64,000 nt of DNA from Microbacterium rhizosphaerae. Lineage in GTDB: Bacteria; Actinomycetota; Actinomycetes; Actinomycetales; Microbacteriaceae. This document shows, in pieces, positions 1-10,425 of this stretch. The notes under the pieces were generated by a model. It saw only the letters and a list, made by a program, of their open reading frames with translations. It did not search any database and was not told where the DNA came from. The stretch's first letter is position 1. Every line of letters begins with the position of its first letter. The stretch is from assembly GCF_034120055.1 (NCBI RefSeq), contig NZ_CP139368.1:1054001-1118000 (forward strand), given 5' to 3'. The position numbers and the translations under genes were made by a program.

Positions 1-374
1 GCGTCGACGGCGAGCACCCGCATCCCGATGCCGGCGAAGCCGAGCGCGTCGCCGCCGATGCCGCAGCCGAGGTCGGCCACGCTGCCGAGACCGGCATCCC
101 GGAATCGACCCGCGTGCCGTGCCGCGACCTCGAGGCGCGTCGCCTGCTCGAGCCCGGCGCGCGTGAACAGCATCCGCTCGGCGAAGGGACCGAACTTGGC
201 CTCCGCTCGCTCCCGCAGCCGTGCCTGGCCCACGACCGCCGAGACGAGGTCGGCCGAGTGTCCCGCCGCGCGCAGCCTCGACACCGCACGAGCGACATCC
301 CGGATGTCTGTCGCCTTCGTCTCGTCGAGGAGCTGCAGCCCCTCGGGCGTCAGCAGGGCCCGCAGCTCGCTCAT
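1..374 (-). CDS. Class I SAM-dependent methyltransferase, THUMP-like (partial, C-terminus outside window)
   Basis: Reverse-strand gene cut by the left window edge; 124 N-terminal residues are visible from the ATG at 374, which follows a GTGGAG ribosome site. The first ~85 residues are a helical domain of the type found in THUMP-like methyltransferases (an LTPEGLQLL start and a QARLRERAEAKFG stretch). They lead into SAM motif I, VADLGCGIGGDALGF, and the acidic end of strand beta-2 (VLAVDA). The substrate cannot be told from this part; relatives are annotated as putative RNA or protein methyltransferases. It is divergent from groES. The motif makes the family call secure; function is inference only. 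Confidence 0.8.
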   Translation of the reverse strand, partial: MSELRALLTPEGLQLLDETKATDIRDVARAVSRLRAAGHSADLVSAVVGQARLRERAEAKFGPFAERMLFTRAGLEQATRLEVAARHAGRFRDAGLGSVADLGCGIGGDALGFAGIGMRVLAVD

Positions 375-414
375 CTCCACAGCACCCAGCCTAGGCATCC
401 GGTTGTGTCGTCGA

Positions 415-441
415 TTGGCACTCGCGTTGCATGAGTGCCAG
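415..441. promoter_or_regulatory. CIRCE operator 1 (HrcA site)
   Basis: TTGGCACTC-N9-GAGTGCCAG, a near-consensus CIRCE inverted repeat (consensus TTAGCACTC-N9-GAGTGCTAA). The -35 hexamer of the groES promoter lies in its 9-base spacer, so HrcA bound here should block RNA polymerase. Confidence 0.93.
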
Positions 442-456
442 TCGTCGTCCTACACT
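427..456 (+). promoter_or_regulatory. groES promoter
   Basis: TTGCAT (427-432), an 18-base spacer and TACACT (451-456) fit a housekeeping sigma promoter with a start near 463, inside the second CIRCE. The leader to groES would be about 58 bases and includes a purine-rich ribosome site at 503-514. Confidence 0.7.
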
Positions 457-460
457 TTCA

Positions 461-487
461 TCAGCACTCACATGCGTCGAGTGCTAA
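461..487. promoter_or_regulatory. CIRCE operator 2 (HrcA site)
   Basis: TCAGCACTC-N9-GAGTGCTAA, a second CIRCE element 19 bases downstream of the first, covering the predicted transcription start. Two tandem CIREs upstream of groES predict tight HrcA repression and heat induction. Confidence 0.95.
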
Positions 488-520
488 CGAGTCTTCACTC
501 CAAGAAGGAAGAGGTACACC

Positions 521-817
521 GTGTCGGTTTCCATCAAGCCGCTCGAGGACCGGATCGTCATCAAGCAGGTCGAGGCCGAGCAGACCACCGCGAGCGGTCT
601 GGTCATCCCCGACACCGCCAAGGAGAAGCCCCAGGAGGGCGAGGTCGTGGCGGTCGGCCCCGGCCGCATCGACGACAACGGCAACCGCATCCCGCTCGAC
701 GTCGCCGTCGGCGACCGCGTGATCTACAGCAAGTACGGCGGCACCGAGGTCAAGTTCGGCGGTGACGAGCTGCTCGTCCTGTCGGCGCGCGACGTGCTGG
801 CGGTCGTCGTCCGCTGA
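521..817 (+). CDS. groES: Co-chaperonin GroES
   Basis: 98-residue 10-kDa chaperonin, the heptameric lid of the GroEL folding chamber in the cytoplasm. It shows the family start [13 protein letters not shown], the mobile-loop region with [17 protein letters not shown] and the C-terminal [16 protein letters not shown]. The GTG start at 521 is set by a purine-rich ribosome site (AAGAAGGAAGAGG) and by family length. groEL is not adjacent; in many Actinobacteria at least one groEL lies elsewhere. Two CIRCE elements upstream imply HrcA control. A strong hairpin follows, so this is a single-gene transcript. Confidence 0.97.
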   Translation: MSVSIKPLEDRIVIKQVEAEQTTASGLVIPDTAKEKPQEGEVVAVGPGRIDDNGNRIPLDVAVGDRVIYSKYGGTEVKFGGDELLVLSARDVLAVVVR

Positions 818-836
818 TCGGCGACACCTGCTTTCC

Positions 837-870
837 GAAGGGCCCGGATGCCACGGCATCCGGGCCCTTC
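837..870 (+). terminator. Hairpin terminator after groES
   Basis: Inverted repeat of 16 bases, GAAGGGCCCGGATGCC and its complement, with a very short loop, 20 bases after the groES stop. It is followed by TGCG and no U-tract, as is usual in high-GC Actinobacteria. The arms contain the GGATGCC/GGCATCC word that recurs through the window. Confidence 0.8.
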
Positions 871-896
871 TGCGTCCCCGCGTCGCACCCCGCGCG

Positions 897-902
897 TAGG
901 CT
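897..902 (+). promoter_or_regulatory. -10 box for leaderless rarD transcript
   Basis: TAGGCT followed by exactly 6 bases and the GTG start at 909. No Shine-Dalgarno sequence lies in front of the start, so the mRNA probably begins at the start codon. Confidence 0.7.
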
Positions 903-908
903 GGTGCG

Positions 909-3574
<2,666 letters not shown>

Positions 3575-3585
3575 TCGCACTGCGC

Positions 3586-3591
3586 TAGTCT
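3586..3591 (+). promoter_or_regulatory. -10 box upstream of the ABC-F gene
   Basis: TAGTCT, 47 bases before the GTG start at 3639; transcription would begin near 3598, giving a leader of about 40 bases that contains the GGGCGGAGGGAC ribosome site. Confidence 0.45.
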
Positions 3592-3638
3592 GGTCGGCTC
3601 TGCATCCGAATGGCGATGCGGGGCGGAGGGACAGCCCC

Positions 3639-5327
3639 GTGGGATACATCGATGTCGCCGGCGTGAGCTTCACGCTGCCCGATGGCCGGCCGCTCCTCGA
3701 CGAGGTCTCGTTCCGCGTCGGCGAGGGGCGCACCACCGCGCTCATCGGCGCCAACGGCGCAGGCAAGACGACGCTCCTGCGCATGATCCGCGACGAGGTC
3801 GTTCCCGACAGCGGTGTCGTCTCCGTCGGGGGCGGACTCGGGGTCATGGATCAGTTCGTCGGCCACAGCCGACCGGGCCAGACCGTGCACGACCTGCTCG
3901 TCGCCGTGGCGCCCGACCGCGTCCGCGGCGCATCCCGCGAGCTCGACGCATCCGAGATCGCGATCATCGAGCGCGACGACACCGACACCCAGCTGCGCTA
4001 CGCGACCGCGATCGCCGACTACGCCGATGCGGGCGGCTACGAGCACGAGACCGTGTGGGATGCCTGCACCACGGCGGCTCTCGGCATCCCCTTCGAGCGC
4101 GCCCGGTTCCGCGATCTCGAGTCCCTGTCCGGCGGCGAGCAGAAGCGACTGGCGCTCGAGGCGCTGCTGCGCGGACCCGACGAGGTGCTGCTCCTCGACG
4201 AGCCGGACAACTACCTCGACGTTCCCGGCAAGCGCTGGCTCGAGGAGCAGCTGCGGGCGACGCCCAAGACGGTGCTGCTCGTGTCGCACGATCGGGAGCT
4301 GCTCGCGCGCGCTGCAGAGCGCATCGTGACGCTCGAGGTCGGGGCGGCGGGCAGCTCGGCATGGGTGCACGGCGGTGGCTTCGCGAGCTACCACCAGGCC
4401 CGCGAGGACCGGATGGCCCGCCTCGACGAGCTGCGCCGTCGCTGGGACGAGGAGCACGCCAAGCTCAGGAACCTCGTCGCCACGCTGCGCGTCAAGGCCG
4501 CCAACAGCGACGACTTCGCCTCACGGTACCGCGCCGCCCAGACACGGCTGCGCAGGTTCGAGGAGGTCGGACCGCCCGAGGAGCGGCCGCGCGAGCAGCA
4601 CCTCACGCTGCGCCTCCGCGGCTCGCGCACCGGCAAACGCGCCGTCGTCGTCGAGGGTCTCGAGCTCACCGGCCTCATGCGGCCGTTCGATCTCGAGGTC
4701 TGGTTCGGCGATCGGGTCGCCGTGCTCGGCTCGAACGGGTCCGGCAAATCGCACTTCCTGCGCCTGCTCGCAGGCGGTGGATCCGACCCGGACGCGCTGC
4801 TCGGCCACGTCACGGCAGTCGGTGCGACGCTGGAGCCGGTTGCGCACGCCGGCCGCGCCGTCCTCGGCGCGCGCGTCGTTCCCGGCTGGTTCGCCCAGAC
4901 CCACCGGCATCCCGAGTTCACGGGCCGCACGCTCCTGGAGATCCTCCATCGCGGCGACGCGGAGCGGCCGGGGATGCCGAGGGATGCGGCGAGCTCGGCG
5001 CTCGACCGCTACGGGCTCGTCGCCCAGGCGGAGCAGCCCTTCGAGTCGCTGTCGGGCGGCCAGCAGGCGCGCCTGCAGATCCTGCTGCTCGAGCTCTCGG
5101 GTGTCACGCTGCTGCTGCTGGACGAGCCGACCGACAACCTCGACCTCGTCTCGGCCGAGGCTCTCGAGGATGCCCTGGCGCGCTTCGAGGGGACGGTCCT
5201 CGCCGTCACGCACGACCGTTGGTTCGCGCGCTCCTTCGACCGCTTCCTCGTGTTCGGGGCGGACGGCCGCGTGTACGAGTCGAATGAGCCGGTGTGGGAC
5301 GAGGCCCGGGTGGCGAGAGCCCGCTGA
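3639..5327 (+). CDS. ABC-F family ATP-binding protein
   Basis: 562-residue cytoplasmic protein with two ABC ATPase domains and no membrane segments, the ABC-F pattern (ribosome-acting translation or antibiotic-protection factors). Domain 1 has Walker A GANGAGKTT (about residue 37), signature SLSGGEQKRLALE and Walker B LLLDEPDNYLD. Domain 2 has GSNGSGKSHF, SLSGGQQARLQILL and LLLLDEPTDNLD. The linker between them is charged and helical (MARLDELRRRWDEEHAKL), as in ABC-F proteins. The GTG start follows a clear GGAGGGAC site. Which ABC-F subgroup it belongs to, and whether it confers resistance, cannot be read from the sequence. Confidence 0.93.
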   Translation: MGYIDVAGVSFTLPDGRPLLDEVSFRVGEGRTTALIGANGAGKTTLLRMIRDEVVPDSGVVSVGGGLGVMDQFVGHSRPGQTVHDLLVAVAPDRVRGASRELDASEIAIIERDDTDTQLRYATAIADYADAGGYEHETVWDACTTAALGIPFERARFRDLESLSGGEQKRLALEALLRGPDEVLLLDEPDNYLDVPGKRWLEEQLRATPKTVLLVSHDRELLARAAERIVTLEVGAAGSSAWVHGGGFASYHQAREDRMARLDELRRRWDEEHAKLRNLVATLRVKAANSDDFASRYRAAQTRLRRFEEVGPPEERPREQHLTLRLRGSRTGKRAVVVEGLELTGLMRPFDLEVWFGDRVAVLGSNGSGKSHFLRLLAGGGSDPDALLGHVTAVGATLEPVAHAGRAVLGARVVPGWFAQTHRHPEFTGRTLLEILHRGDAERPGMPRDAASSALDRYGLVAQAEQPFESLSGGQQARLQILLLELSGVTLLLLDEPTDNLDLVSAEALEDALARFEGTVLAVTHDRWFARSFDRFLVFGADGRVYESNEPVWDEARVARAR

Positions 5328-5379
5328 GTCGGGTCGGGCCGGGTTCAGAAGGGCCGAACTCCGCGGAGCGAGGTTGGAC

Positions 5380-5676
5380 TCAGCCGCCGAGCCCGGCCTG
5401 CTCGAGCGTGATGAGCTGGTCGGCGGGAGGGGCAGTGAGGGGCCGGACGACGCCCCAGTCCCTCATTTGAGCGGTCGCCGTCGCCATTCGGCCCTGCACC
5501 TCGAACGCGTACTTCAACTGGAGCGGCAGGTTCTTCGCATCCAGCCAATAGTCGTATGTGATGTCCTTACCGCTCGATAGGGATTTGAGTTCATCGCCGG
5601 TCGGACCATTCACCTTCGACGGATCGATCGTCACCTGGTAGTGAGTGGTCGGCATCCCGAACACGTCCTCCGCCAA
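5380..5676 (-). pseudogene. Truncated LppX/LprG-like lipoprotein, C-terminal remnant
   Basis: About 98 codons on the reverse strand read as the C-terminal part of an actinobacterial LppX_LprAFG-type lipoprotein. Family traits are the HYQVTIDPSKV strand, TYDYWLDAKNLPLQLKY, and the closing DWGVVRPLTAPPADQLITL. There is no signal peptide, no lipobox and no credible start; the only nearby candidate is a TTG at 5676, directly after the MFS stop codon. Upstream sequence is occupied by the MFS gene, so the N-terminal half appears to have been lost. It may be co-transcribed with the MFS gene. Family assignment is moderately sure; that it is dead is inference from the missing export signal. Confidence 0.6.
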
Positions 5677-5680
5677 CCGG

Positions 5681-6910
5681 TCATGCCCGCCCGCCCCGGC
5701 GGATCATCGGGATCGTCGCGACGTGGACGAGCACCGCCACGGTGATCGCGAAGACCAACAGGACGACCGGGATCGGGAAGAACGCGACGCCGACGCCGAC
5801 CGCGAGCACCGGCAGGACGAGCCCCGCGTAGGCGACGAGGAACATGCCCGCCAGCACCTCGCCGCGCCGCTCGGGCCGTGCGAGAGCGCCGGCCGTCAGC
5901 ATTGCACCGCGGAAGACCAGCCCGACACCGGCTCCGGCGAGGATGCCGGATGCCACGAACAGGAGGAGATCCGCCGTGAGCGCGCCGATCGCGAGGGCGG
6001 CGAGCCCGACGACCATCAGTCCCAGCGCGACCGGCAGCTGCCGGGACATCGCCCACCGGGCCAAGACCAGCTGCGAGGCCGCGGCAGCTGCGAGCACCGA
6101 GAAGCTCACCGCCCCTCCGGCAAGCGGCGACGCCACGTGCATCACATGCGCGAGGACGCTGGGAGCGAGCGACGTGAACAGGCCGAACACCGCGAACCCG
6201 GCGAAGGCGGCGGTCGCGGCCGCGGCGAAGTCGCCACGCGCTCCCTCGGGCAGGGAGACGCGCTGCGGGCGATAATGCGGACGCTTCGCCGTGCGGTCGA
6301 CCGTCTCCGGCACCGCCATCAGGGCCGCCGCGGCGATCGCCAGCAGAACGAGGAAGACGACGAACGGCGTGATGGTCGGCGCAGGGAACATGGTCGCGAC
6401 CGCGCCAGCCACGAGCGGACCGAGCGCCAGGCCGCCGGTGTTCACGACCGTGGCCACCGTCGTGGCCCGTGCGGGCCCCGACTCAGGCTCGGCGACCTCG
6501 GCCAGCTCGACGAGATGCGCGGATGCGGTGGCCATGAGCGTGCCGATGCCCGCGCCCGAGATGACGCGGGCGACGATGAGACCGGCCACTCCCGGCCAGA
6601 GCAGGAAGAGCACGGCGGCGACGATCTCCAGCGTGATTCCGATGAGGATCATCCGCCGTCGCCCGGCCCAGTCCGAGATGTGTCCCACGAGGAACAGTGC
6701 ACCGAGGACGCCGATGGCATAGGCGGCGAAGATCACCGTGACGACCCAGGTCGGGAAGTCGTCTGCGCGCTGGTAGAAGCCGTAGAGGGGCGTCGGCACG
6801 GTCGTGAAGGCCATCGTCGTGAGGAAGGCGGCCGTGACGATGCCGAATCCGAGTCGATGCCGCCGTTGCCGGACTGCTGCGGTGGGGGTGGATGCGGTCC
6901 CGGTGCTCAT
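5681..6910 (-). CDS. MFS transporter (drug-efflux type)
   Basis: 409 residues with about 12 hydrophobic segments. The loop between helices 2 and 3 carries MFS motif A, GHISDWAGRRRMI, and helix 4 has RVISGAGIGTLMATASAHL, resembling motif C of antiporters. Probably an inner-membrane, proton-driven exporter; substrate unknown. Divergent from a LysR regulator 85 bases away, which is the usual arrangement for a transporter controlled by that regulator. The ATG at 6910 has little Shine-Dalgarno support. The stop codon abuts the lipoprotein remnant downstream. Confidence 0.9.
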   Translation of the reverse strand: MSTGTASTPTAAVRQRRHRLGFGIVTAAFLTTMAFTTVPTPLYGFYQRADDFPTWVVTVIFAAYAIGVLGALFLVGHISDWAGRRRMILIGITLEIVAAVLFLLWPGVAGLIVARVISGAGIGTLMATASAHLVELAEVAEPESGPARATTVATVVNTGGLALGPLVAGAVATMFPAPTITPFVVFLVLLAIAAAALMAVPETVDRTAKRPHYRPQRVSLPEGARGDFAAAATAAFAGFAVFGLFTSLAPSVLAHVMHVASPLAGGAVSFSVLAAAAASQLVLARWAMSRQLPVALGLMVVGLAALAIGALTADLLLFVASGILAGAGVGLVFRGAMLTAGALARPERRGEVLAGMFLVAYAGLVLPVLAVGVGVAFFPIPVVLLVFAITVAVLVHVATIPMIRRGGRA

Positions 6911-6934
6911 GTCTCCATCGTGCGCGTCGCGTCC

Positions 6935-6983
6935 TATCGATGGAAGCGAACGGATTCGCTAACTCTCATCGTTGACATCGATA
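6935..6983. promoter_or_regulatory. Divergent operator region between MFS and LysR genes
   Basis: TATCGAT (6935-6941) is mirrored by ATCGATA (6977-6983). Between them sits AGCGAA-CGGA-TTCGCT (6945-6960), a T-N11-A-like imperfect palindrome. Two nested inverted repeats in an 85-base divergent spacer fit LysR regulator binding. Confidence 0.55.
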
Positions 6984-6989
6984 TATGAT
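6984..6989 (+). promoter_or_regulatory. -10 box for leaderless lysR transcript
   Basis: TATGAT, then CGCGAC (6 bases), then the ATG at 6996. No Shine-Dalgarno sequence is present. It overlaps the right half of the outer inverted repeat by one base step, consistent with autoregulation. Confidence 0.65.
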
Positions 6990-6995
6990 CGCGAC

Positions 6996-7880
6996 ATGGA
7001 GACGCGCCTGCTGGAGTACTTCGTCGCCGTGGCGCAAGAGGGCGGGTTCACGCGGGCCGCCGAGCGCTGCCATGCCGCGCAGTCCACCGTGTCGGCCGGC
7101 ATCCGCGCGCTCGAATCCGATCTCGGGGTCGTGCTGTTCGAGCGCGATACGCGGCGGGTCGCCCAGACGCCGACGGGTGCCGCGGTCCTGCCCCTGGCGC
7201 GCGAGCTCCTCGACCAGCTCGGACGGCTGCGGGATGTCGCGTCGGACGACGGCGTGCTGCGCGGGACGCTCCGAGTCGGCACGCTCACCAATGTCGTGGC
7301 CGGGATGCGCCTGTCCTCGGTGCTGGGGCGCTTCCAGGCGCAGCATCCCGGTGTGGACCTGCAGCTCTCGCCGAGTCCGACGGGGTCCGCCGGACTCGCC
7401 CGGGACCTCGCCGACGGCCGCATCGACCTGGCATTCCTCGGCGGCGCGCCGATGCCGCTGGCCGATCTCGAGGCGGAGCCGCTCGCCCGATCGATCTTCG
7501 TGGCGATCCTCCCCCTCGGTCACCCCCTGGGGGAACAGGACATCGTTCCTCTGGCCGAGCTGGTGCGCCTGCCGTTCATCGACTCGCCGGAGGGCTTCGG
7601 AAACCGCACGGCGCTCGACAGCGCCATCGCCGCGCGGGGTCTTGCCCGACGCACCACGATCGAGATCGCCGACGTCGCGCAGATGCCGCTGTTCGTCGCC
7701 GCAGGCCTCGGTGTCGCGGTGATGCCGCGCTCACTTGTGCCGTCCGACGTGGTGGGTGTCGACCTGCATCCGCTCGACACCCTGATCGAATGGGAGCTGC
7801 TCGTCGCGACCCGTCGGCGACCCTCGGCGGCAGCGCGAGCGCTGCGCACCGCCGTCGCCGCGGAGTTCGCCTCGGACTGA
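6996..7880 (+). CDS. LysR family transcriptional regulator
   Basis: 294 residues. The N-terminal winged helix-turn-helix is clear: LLEYFVAVAQEGGFTRAAER, then the recognition helix region AQSTVSAGIRALESDLGVVLFER. The effector-binding domain follows from about residue 85 (GTLRVGTLTNVVAGMRLS). The frame is open upstream to a TTG at 6972, but family proteins start with an equivalent of METRLLEYF, and the leaderless -10 box points to the ATG at 6996. Divergent from the MFS gene, its probable target. The ligand is unknown. Confidence 0.92.
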   Translation: METRLLEYFVAVAQEGGFTRAAERCHAAQSTVSAGIRALESDLGVVLFERDTRRVAQTPTGAAVLPLARELLDQLGRLRDVASDDGVLRGTLRVGTLTNVVAGMRLSSVLGRFQAQHPGVDLQLSPSPTGSAGLARDLADGRIDLAFLGGAPMPLADLEAEPLARSIFVAILPLGHPLGEQDIVPLAELVRLPFIDSPEGFGNRTALDSAIAARGLARRTTIEIADVAQMPLFVAAGLGVAVMPRSLVPSDVVGVDLHPLDTLIEWELLVATRRRPSAAARALRTAVAAEFASD

Positions 7881-7903
7881 GCCCGCGGCCTTTCAGGCGG
7901 CCA

Positions 7904-7933
7904 TCAGGCCCTCGCAAGGCCTGAGGGTAGGCT
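7904..7933 (+). promoter_or_regulatory. Inverted repeat and leaderless -10 box of guaB3
   Basis: TCAGGCC-N7-GGCCTGA (7904-7924) lies 3 bases upstream of TAGGCT (7928-7933), which is followed by 6 bases and the GTG start at 7940. The repeat could be the lysR terminator, an operator over the guaB3 promoter, or both. Confidence 0.6.
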
Positions 7934-7939
7934 GAACAC

Positions 7940-9055
7940 GTGACCATGGAGCTCGAGCTCGGCCGCGGCAAGCGCGCGCGCCGCGCCTACACGTTCGACG
8001 ACATCGCCGTCGTGCCCTCGCGCCGCACGCGCAACCCCGAGGACGTCTCGACCGCCTGGACGATCGACGCGTTCCCGTTCGCGGTGCCGGTCATCGGCGC
8101 ACCGATGGACTCGGTCGTGAGCCCCCAGACGGCCATCATGCTCGGCCGTCTCGGCGCGCTCGGCGTGCTCGACCTCGAAGGACTGTGGACGCGCTACGAC
8201 GACCCGGAGCCGCTGCTCGCCGAGATCGCCGCACTCGATGACGAGGTCGCGACGCGACGGATGCAGGAGATCTACGCCGAGCCGATCAAGCCCGAGCTCG
8301 TGCGCGACCGGCTGGCGGAGATCCGCGCCGCCGGCGTCACCGTCGCCGGCGCCCTCACCCCGCAGCGGACGCAGGAGCTCTACGAGACCGTGGTCTCCGC
8401 CGGCGTCGATCTGTTCGTCATCCGCGGCACCACCGTGTCCGCCGAGCACGTGTCGTCCGTCGCCGAGCCGCTGAATCTCAAGAAGTTCATCTACGACCTC
8501 GACGTCCCCGTGATCGTCGGCGGCGCGGCGACCTACACGGCCGCGCTGCACCTCATGCGCACGGGGGCAGCGGGCGTCCTCGTCGGCTTCGGCGGGGGAG
8601 CCGCATCCACCACCCGCGCGACCCTCGGTCTGCACGCGCCGATGGCCACTGCGGTCGCCGACGTCGCGGGCGCGCGTCGCGACTACCTCGACGAGTCGGG
8701 TGGCCGCTACGTGCACGTCATCGCCGACGGCGGTGTCGGCACGTCGGGCGACATCGTCAAGGCGATCGCCATGGGCGCCGACGCCGTCATGCTCGGCGTG
8801 GCCCTGGCGCGGGCGACGGATGCGCCGGGCGGCGGCTTCCACTGGGGTGCCGAGGCGCACCACCCGCACCTGCCGCGCGGCCGTCGCGTCGCCGTCGAGC
8901 ACGTCGCCACGCTCGAGGAGATCCTCTACGGGCCCGCACCCGTCGCCGACGGGACCGTCAACCTCATCGGCGCGCTCAAGAAGTCCATGGCCACGACCGG
9001 GTACTCCGACCTCAAGGAGTTCCAGCGCGTCGAGGTCGTCGTCGCGCCGTACTGA
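7940..9055 (+). CDS. guaB3: GuaB3 family IMP dehydrogenase-related protein
   Basis: 371-residue TIM-barrel paralogue of IMPDH without CBS domains, matching the GuaB3 family. Conserved parts include YTFDDIAVVPSRRTR, the APMDSVVSP loop and the IADGGVGTSGDIVKAIAMGADAV phosphate-binding segment. At the place of the IMPDH catalytic loop (SICTTR) the sequence is AASTTR, so residue 223 is serine and the nucleophilic cysteine is absent. Cyanobacterial GuaB3 with the cysteine acts as GMP reductase; mycobacterial homologues lacking it have no proven activity. The GTG at 7940 is placed by the leaderless -10 box. The stop overlaps the SURF1 start by one base. Confidence 0.92.
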   Translation: MTMELELGRGKRARRAYTFDDIAVVPSRRTRNPEDVSTAWTIDAFPFAVPVIGAPMDSVVSPQTAIMLGRLGALGVLDLEGLWTRYDDPEPLLAEIAALDDEVATRRMQEIYAEPIKPELVRDRLAEIRAAGVTVAGALTPQRTQELYETVVSAGVDLFVIRGTTVSAEHVSSVAEPLNLKKFIYDLDVPVIVGGAATYTAALHLMRTGAAGVLVGFGGGAASTTRATLGLHAPMATAVADVAGARRDYLDESGGRYVHVIADGGVGTSGDIVKAIAMGADAVMLGVALARATDAPGGGFHWGAEAHHPHLPRGRRVAVEHVATLEEILYGPAPVADGTVNLIGALKKSMATTGYSDLKEFQRVEVVVAPY

Positions 9056-9900
9056 TGCCCGACGTCTCCGAACCGCCGTCGGCCCACGCGCCCATCGAGG
9101 TCTTCCCGCCCACACTCCGCGAGGTCATGGTGCGTCCCCGGTGGATCGCCATGCTGCTGCTGTGCCTGGTGGTCGCGGGGGTGTTCGCCTGGCTCGGCCA
9201 GTGGCAGCTCGGCCGCGCGATCGACACCGCCCCGGTGCAGAAGAGCACGTCCGAGCAGGTCAAGCCGATCGCGGATGTCGTGAAGCCGGGGGAGTACCTC
9301 GACGACCGGCTGGTGGGGCAGAAGGTGGCCGTCGACGGCGACTGGGTCGCGGGCGACTTCATCGTCGTCTCGTCGCGGTACAACGACGGCGTGGAGGGCT
9401 ACTGGGTCACCGGTCAGCTCCGCCTGAAGGACACGGCGACGCCGACGTCGCTCGCCGTGGCGGTCGGCTGGACGCCGGATCGGGCGAAGGCGGATGCCGT
9501 GGCATCCGCGCTCAACGCCTCCTCCGGCGGCGCGCGCCTCACGGGACGGCTGATCTCCGACGAGGGGCCGATCGTGCCCGACCCGAACGGCGACCCGCTC
9601 GAGCTCACGCGCATGTCGCCCGCGGCGCTGCTCAGCCGCTGGCACGACGTGCAGGGACTCGACGTCTACCGCCCCTACCTGACGAGCGCCACGCCGCTCG
9701 GCGGCCTCCAGGCGATCTCGTCGCCCGCGCCGGACGAGCGCCAGGGCGTCAACTGGCTGAACCTCTTCTACGCCGCGGAGTGGGCCGTGTTCGCCGGCTT
9801 CGCGTTCTACCTCTGGTATCGCCTCGCGAAGGATGCGTGGGAGAAGGAGGTCGAGGAGCTGGAGGAGCTCTCGGCCGGCGTCGATGAGCGCGGAGTCTAG
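9055..9900 (+). CDS. SURF1 family cytochrome oxidase biogenesis protein
   Basis: 281 residues with the SURF1 plan: an N-terminal transmembrane helix ([26 protein letters not shown], residues about 28-52, ending in the GxWQxxR motif), a periplasm-side domain, and a C-terminal helix ([16 protein letters not shown], about 243-258). SURF1 proteins assist haem insertion into haem-copper oxidases. The C-terminal tail is acidic ([13 protein letters not shown]). The start overlaps the guaB3 stop (TGATG), so the two are translationally coupled. No oxidase genes are near; the link to purine genes is positional. Confidence 0.9.
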   Translation: MPDVSEPPSAHAPIEVFPPTLREVMVRPRWIAMLLLCLVVAGVFAWLGQWQLGRAIDTAPVQKSTSEQVKPIADVVKPGEYLDDRLVGQKVAVDGDWVAGDFIVVSSRYNDGVEGYWVTGQLRLKDTATPTSLAVAVGWTPDRAKADAVASALNASSGGARLTGRLISDEGPIVPDPNGDPLELTRMSPAALLSRWHDVQGLDVYRPYLTSATPLGGLQAISSPAPDERQGVNWLNLFYAAEWAVFAGFAFYLWYRLAKDAWEKEVEELEELSAGVDERGV

Positions 9901-9903
9901 ACT
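9898..9903 (+). promoter_or_regulatory. -10 box for leaderless DUF3817 transcript, made from the SURF1 stop codon
   Basis: TAGACT, then 6 bases, then the ATG at 9910. The first three bases are the SURF1 stop codon. GGAGG lies within the 6-base gap but is too close to the ATG to serve as a normal ribosome site. Confidence 0.65.
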
Positions 9904-9909
9904 GGAGGC

Positions 9910-10425
9910 ATGCCTCCCGCCCCCAAGATCGCCAGTTTTCCGGCGATCCGCGGCGCGCTGAAGTTCTATCAGATCTGCTCGGTGATCACGGGTACGTTCC
10001 TGCTTCTGCTCTGCGCCGAGATGATCGTCAAGTACGCCTTCGGACACGAGCTCTTCCTCGGGGGATCCGGCGGATTCCTCTCCTTCGCACCCGTGATCGA
10101 AGGTCCGCACGGTACCGAGTCCTCGGGCGACGGTCTGAACGTGTCGATGTCGATCCTCGTGGTCCACGGCTGGTTCTACGTCGTCTACCTGTTCTCGTGC
10201 TTCCGCGTGTGGAGCCTCATGCGGTGGCCGTTCTGGCGCTTCCTGCTGCTGGCCGCCGGCGGCATCGTGCCCTTCCTGTCCTTCATCATGGAGGGCATCG
10301 TCGCGCGCGACGTCAAGCGGTACATGCAGGAGCGCGAGGCCGCCGTCGTCGCCGAGATGGCGGGCGACGCATCCACCGATTCCGAAAGCTCGGCCACCCC
10401 CTCGCGATCCGAAGGAGCTCGATGA
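9910..10425 (+). CDS. DUF3817 membrane protein
   Basis: 171 residues with three clear transmembrane segments: a first one around [18 protein letters not shown], a second at [18 protein letters not shown] and a third at [20 protein letters not shown]. The RDVKRYMQ tail after helix 3 is cytoplasmic and followed by a low-complexity Ser/Ala end. This matches DUF3817, an actinobacterial family of unknown function. The stop overlaps the guaA start (ATGA), so guaA translation depends at least partly on it. The placement between SURF1 and guaA suggests conserved synteny rather than a purine role. Confidence 0.88.
   Translation: MPPAPKIASFPAIRGALKFYQICSVITGTFLLLLCAEMIVKYAFGHELFLGGSGGFLSFAPVIEGPHGTESSGDGLNVSMSILVVHGWFYVVYLFSCFRVWSLMRWPFWRFLLLAAGGIVPFLSFIMEGIVARDVKRYMQEREAAVVAEMAGDASTDSESSATPSRSEGAR

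Noticed and set aside
28..765. Forward open frame spanning the methyltransferase, the CIRCE elements and groES
   Set aside because: It crosses two operators and a promoter in the wrong frame; the real genes lie on the reverse strand (1-374) and in another frame (521-817).
6972..6977. TTGACA near lysR as a -35 hexamer
   Set aside because: It is only 6 bases from the TATGAT box, so it cannot serve that promoter; the sequence belongs to the inverted repeat region.
7940..9055. Calling this gene a second functional IMPDH (guaB1/guaB2)
   Set aside because: No CBS domains and no catalytic Cys; length and motifs fit GuaB3.
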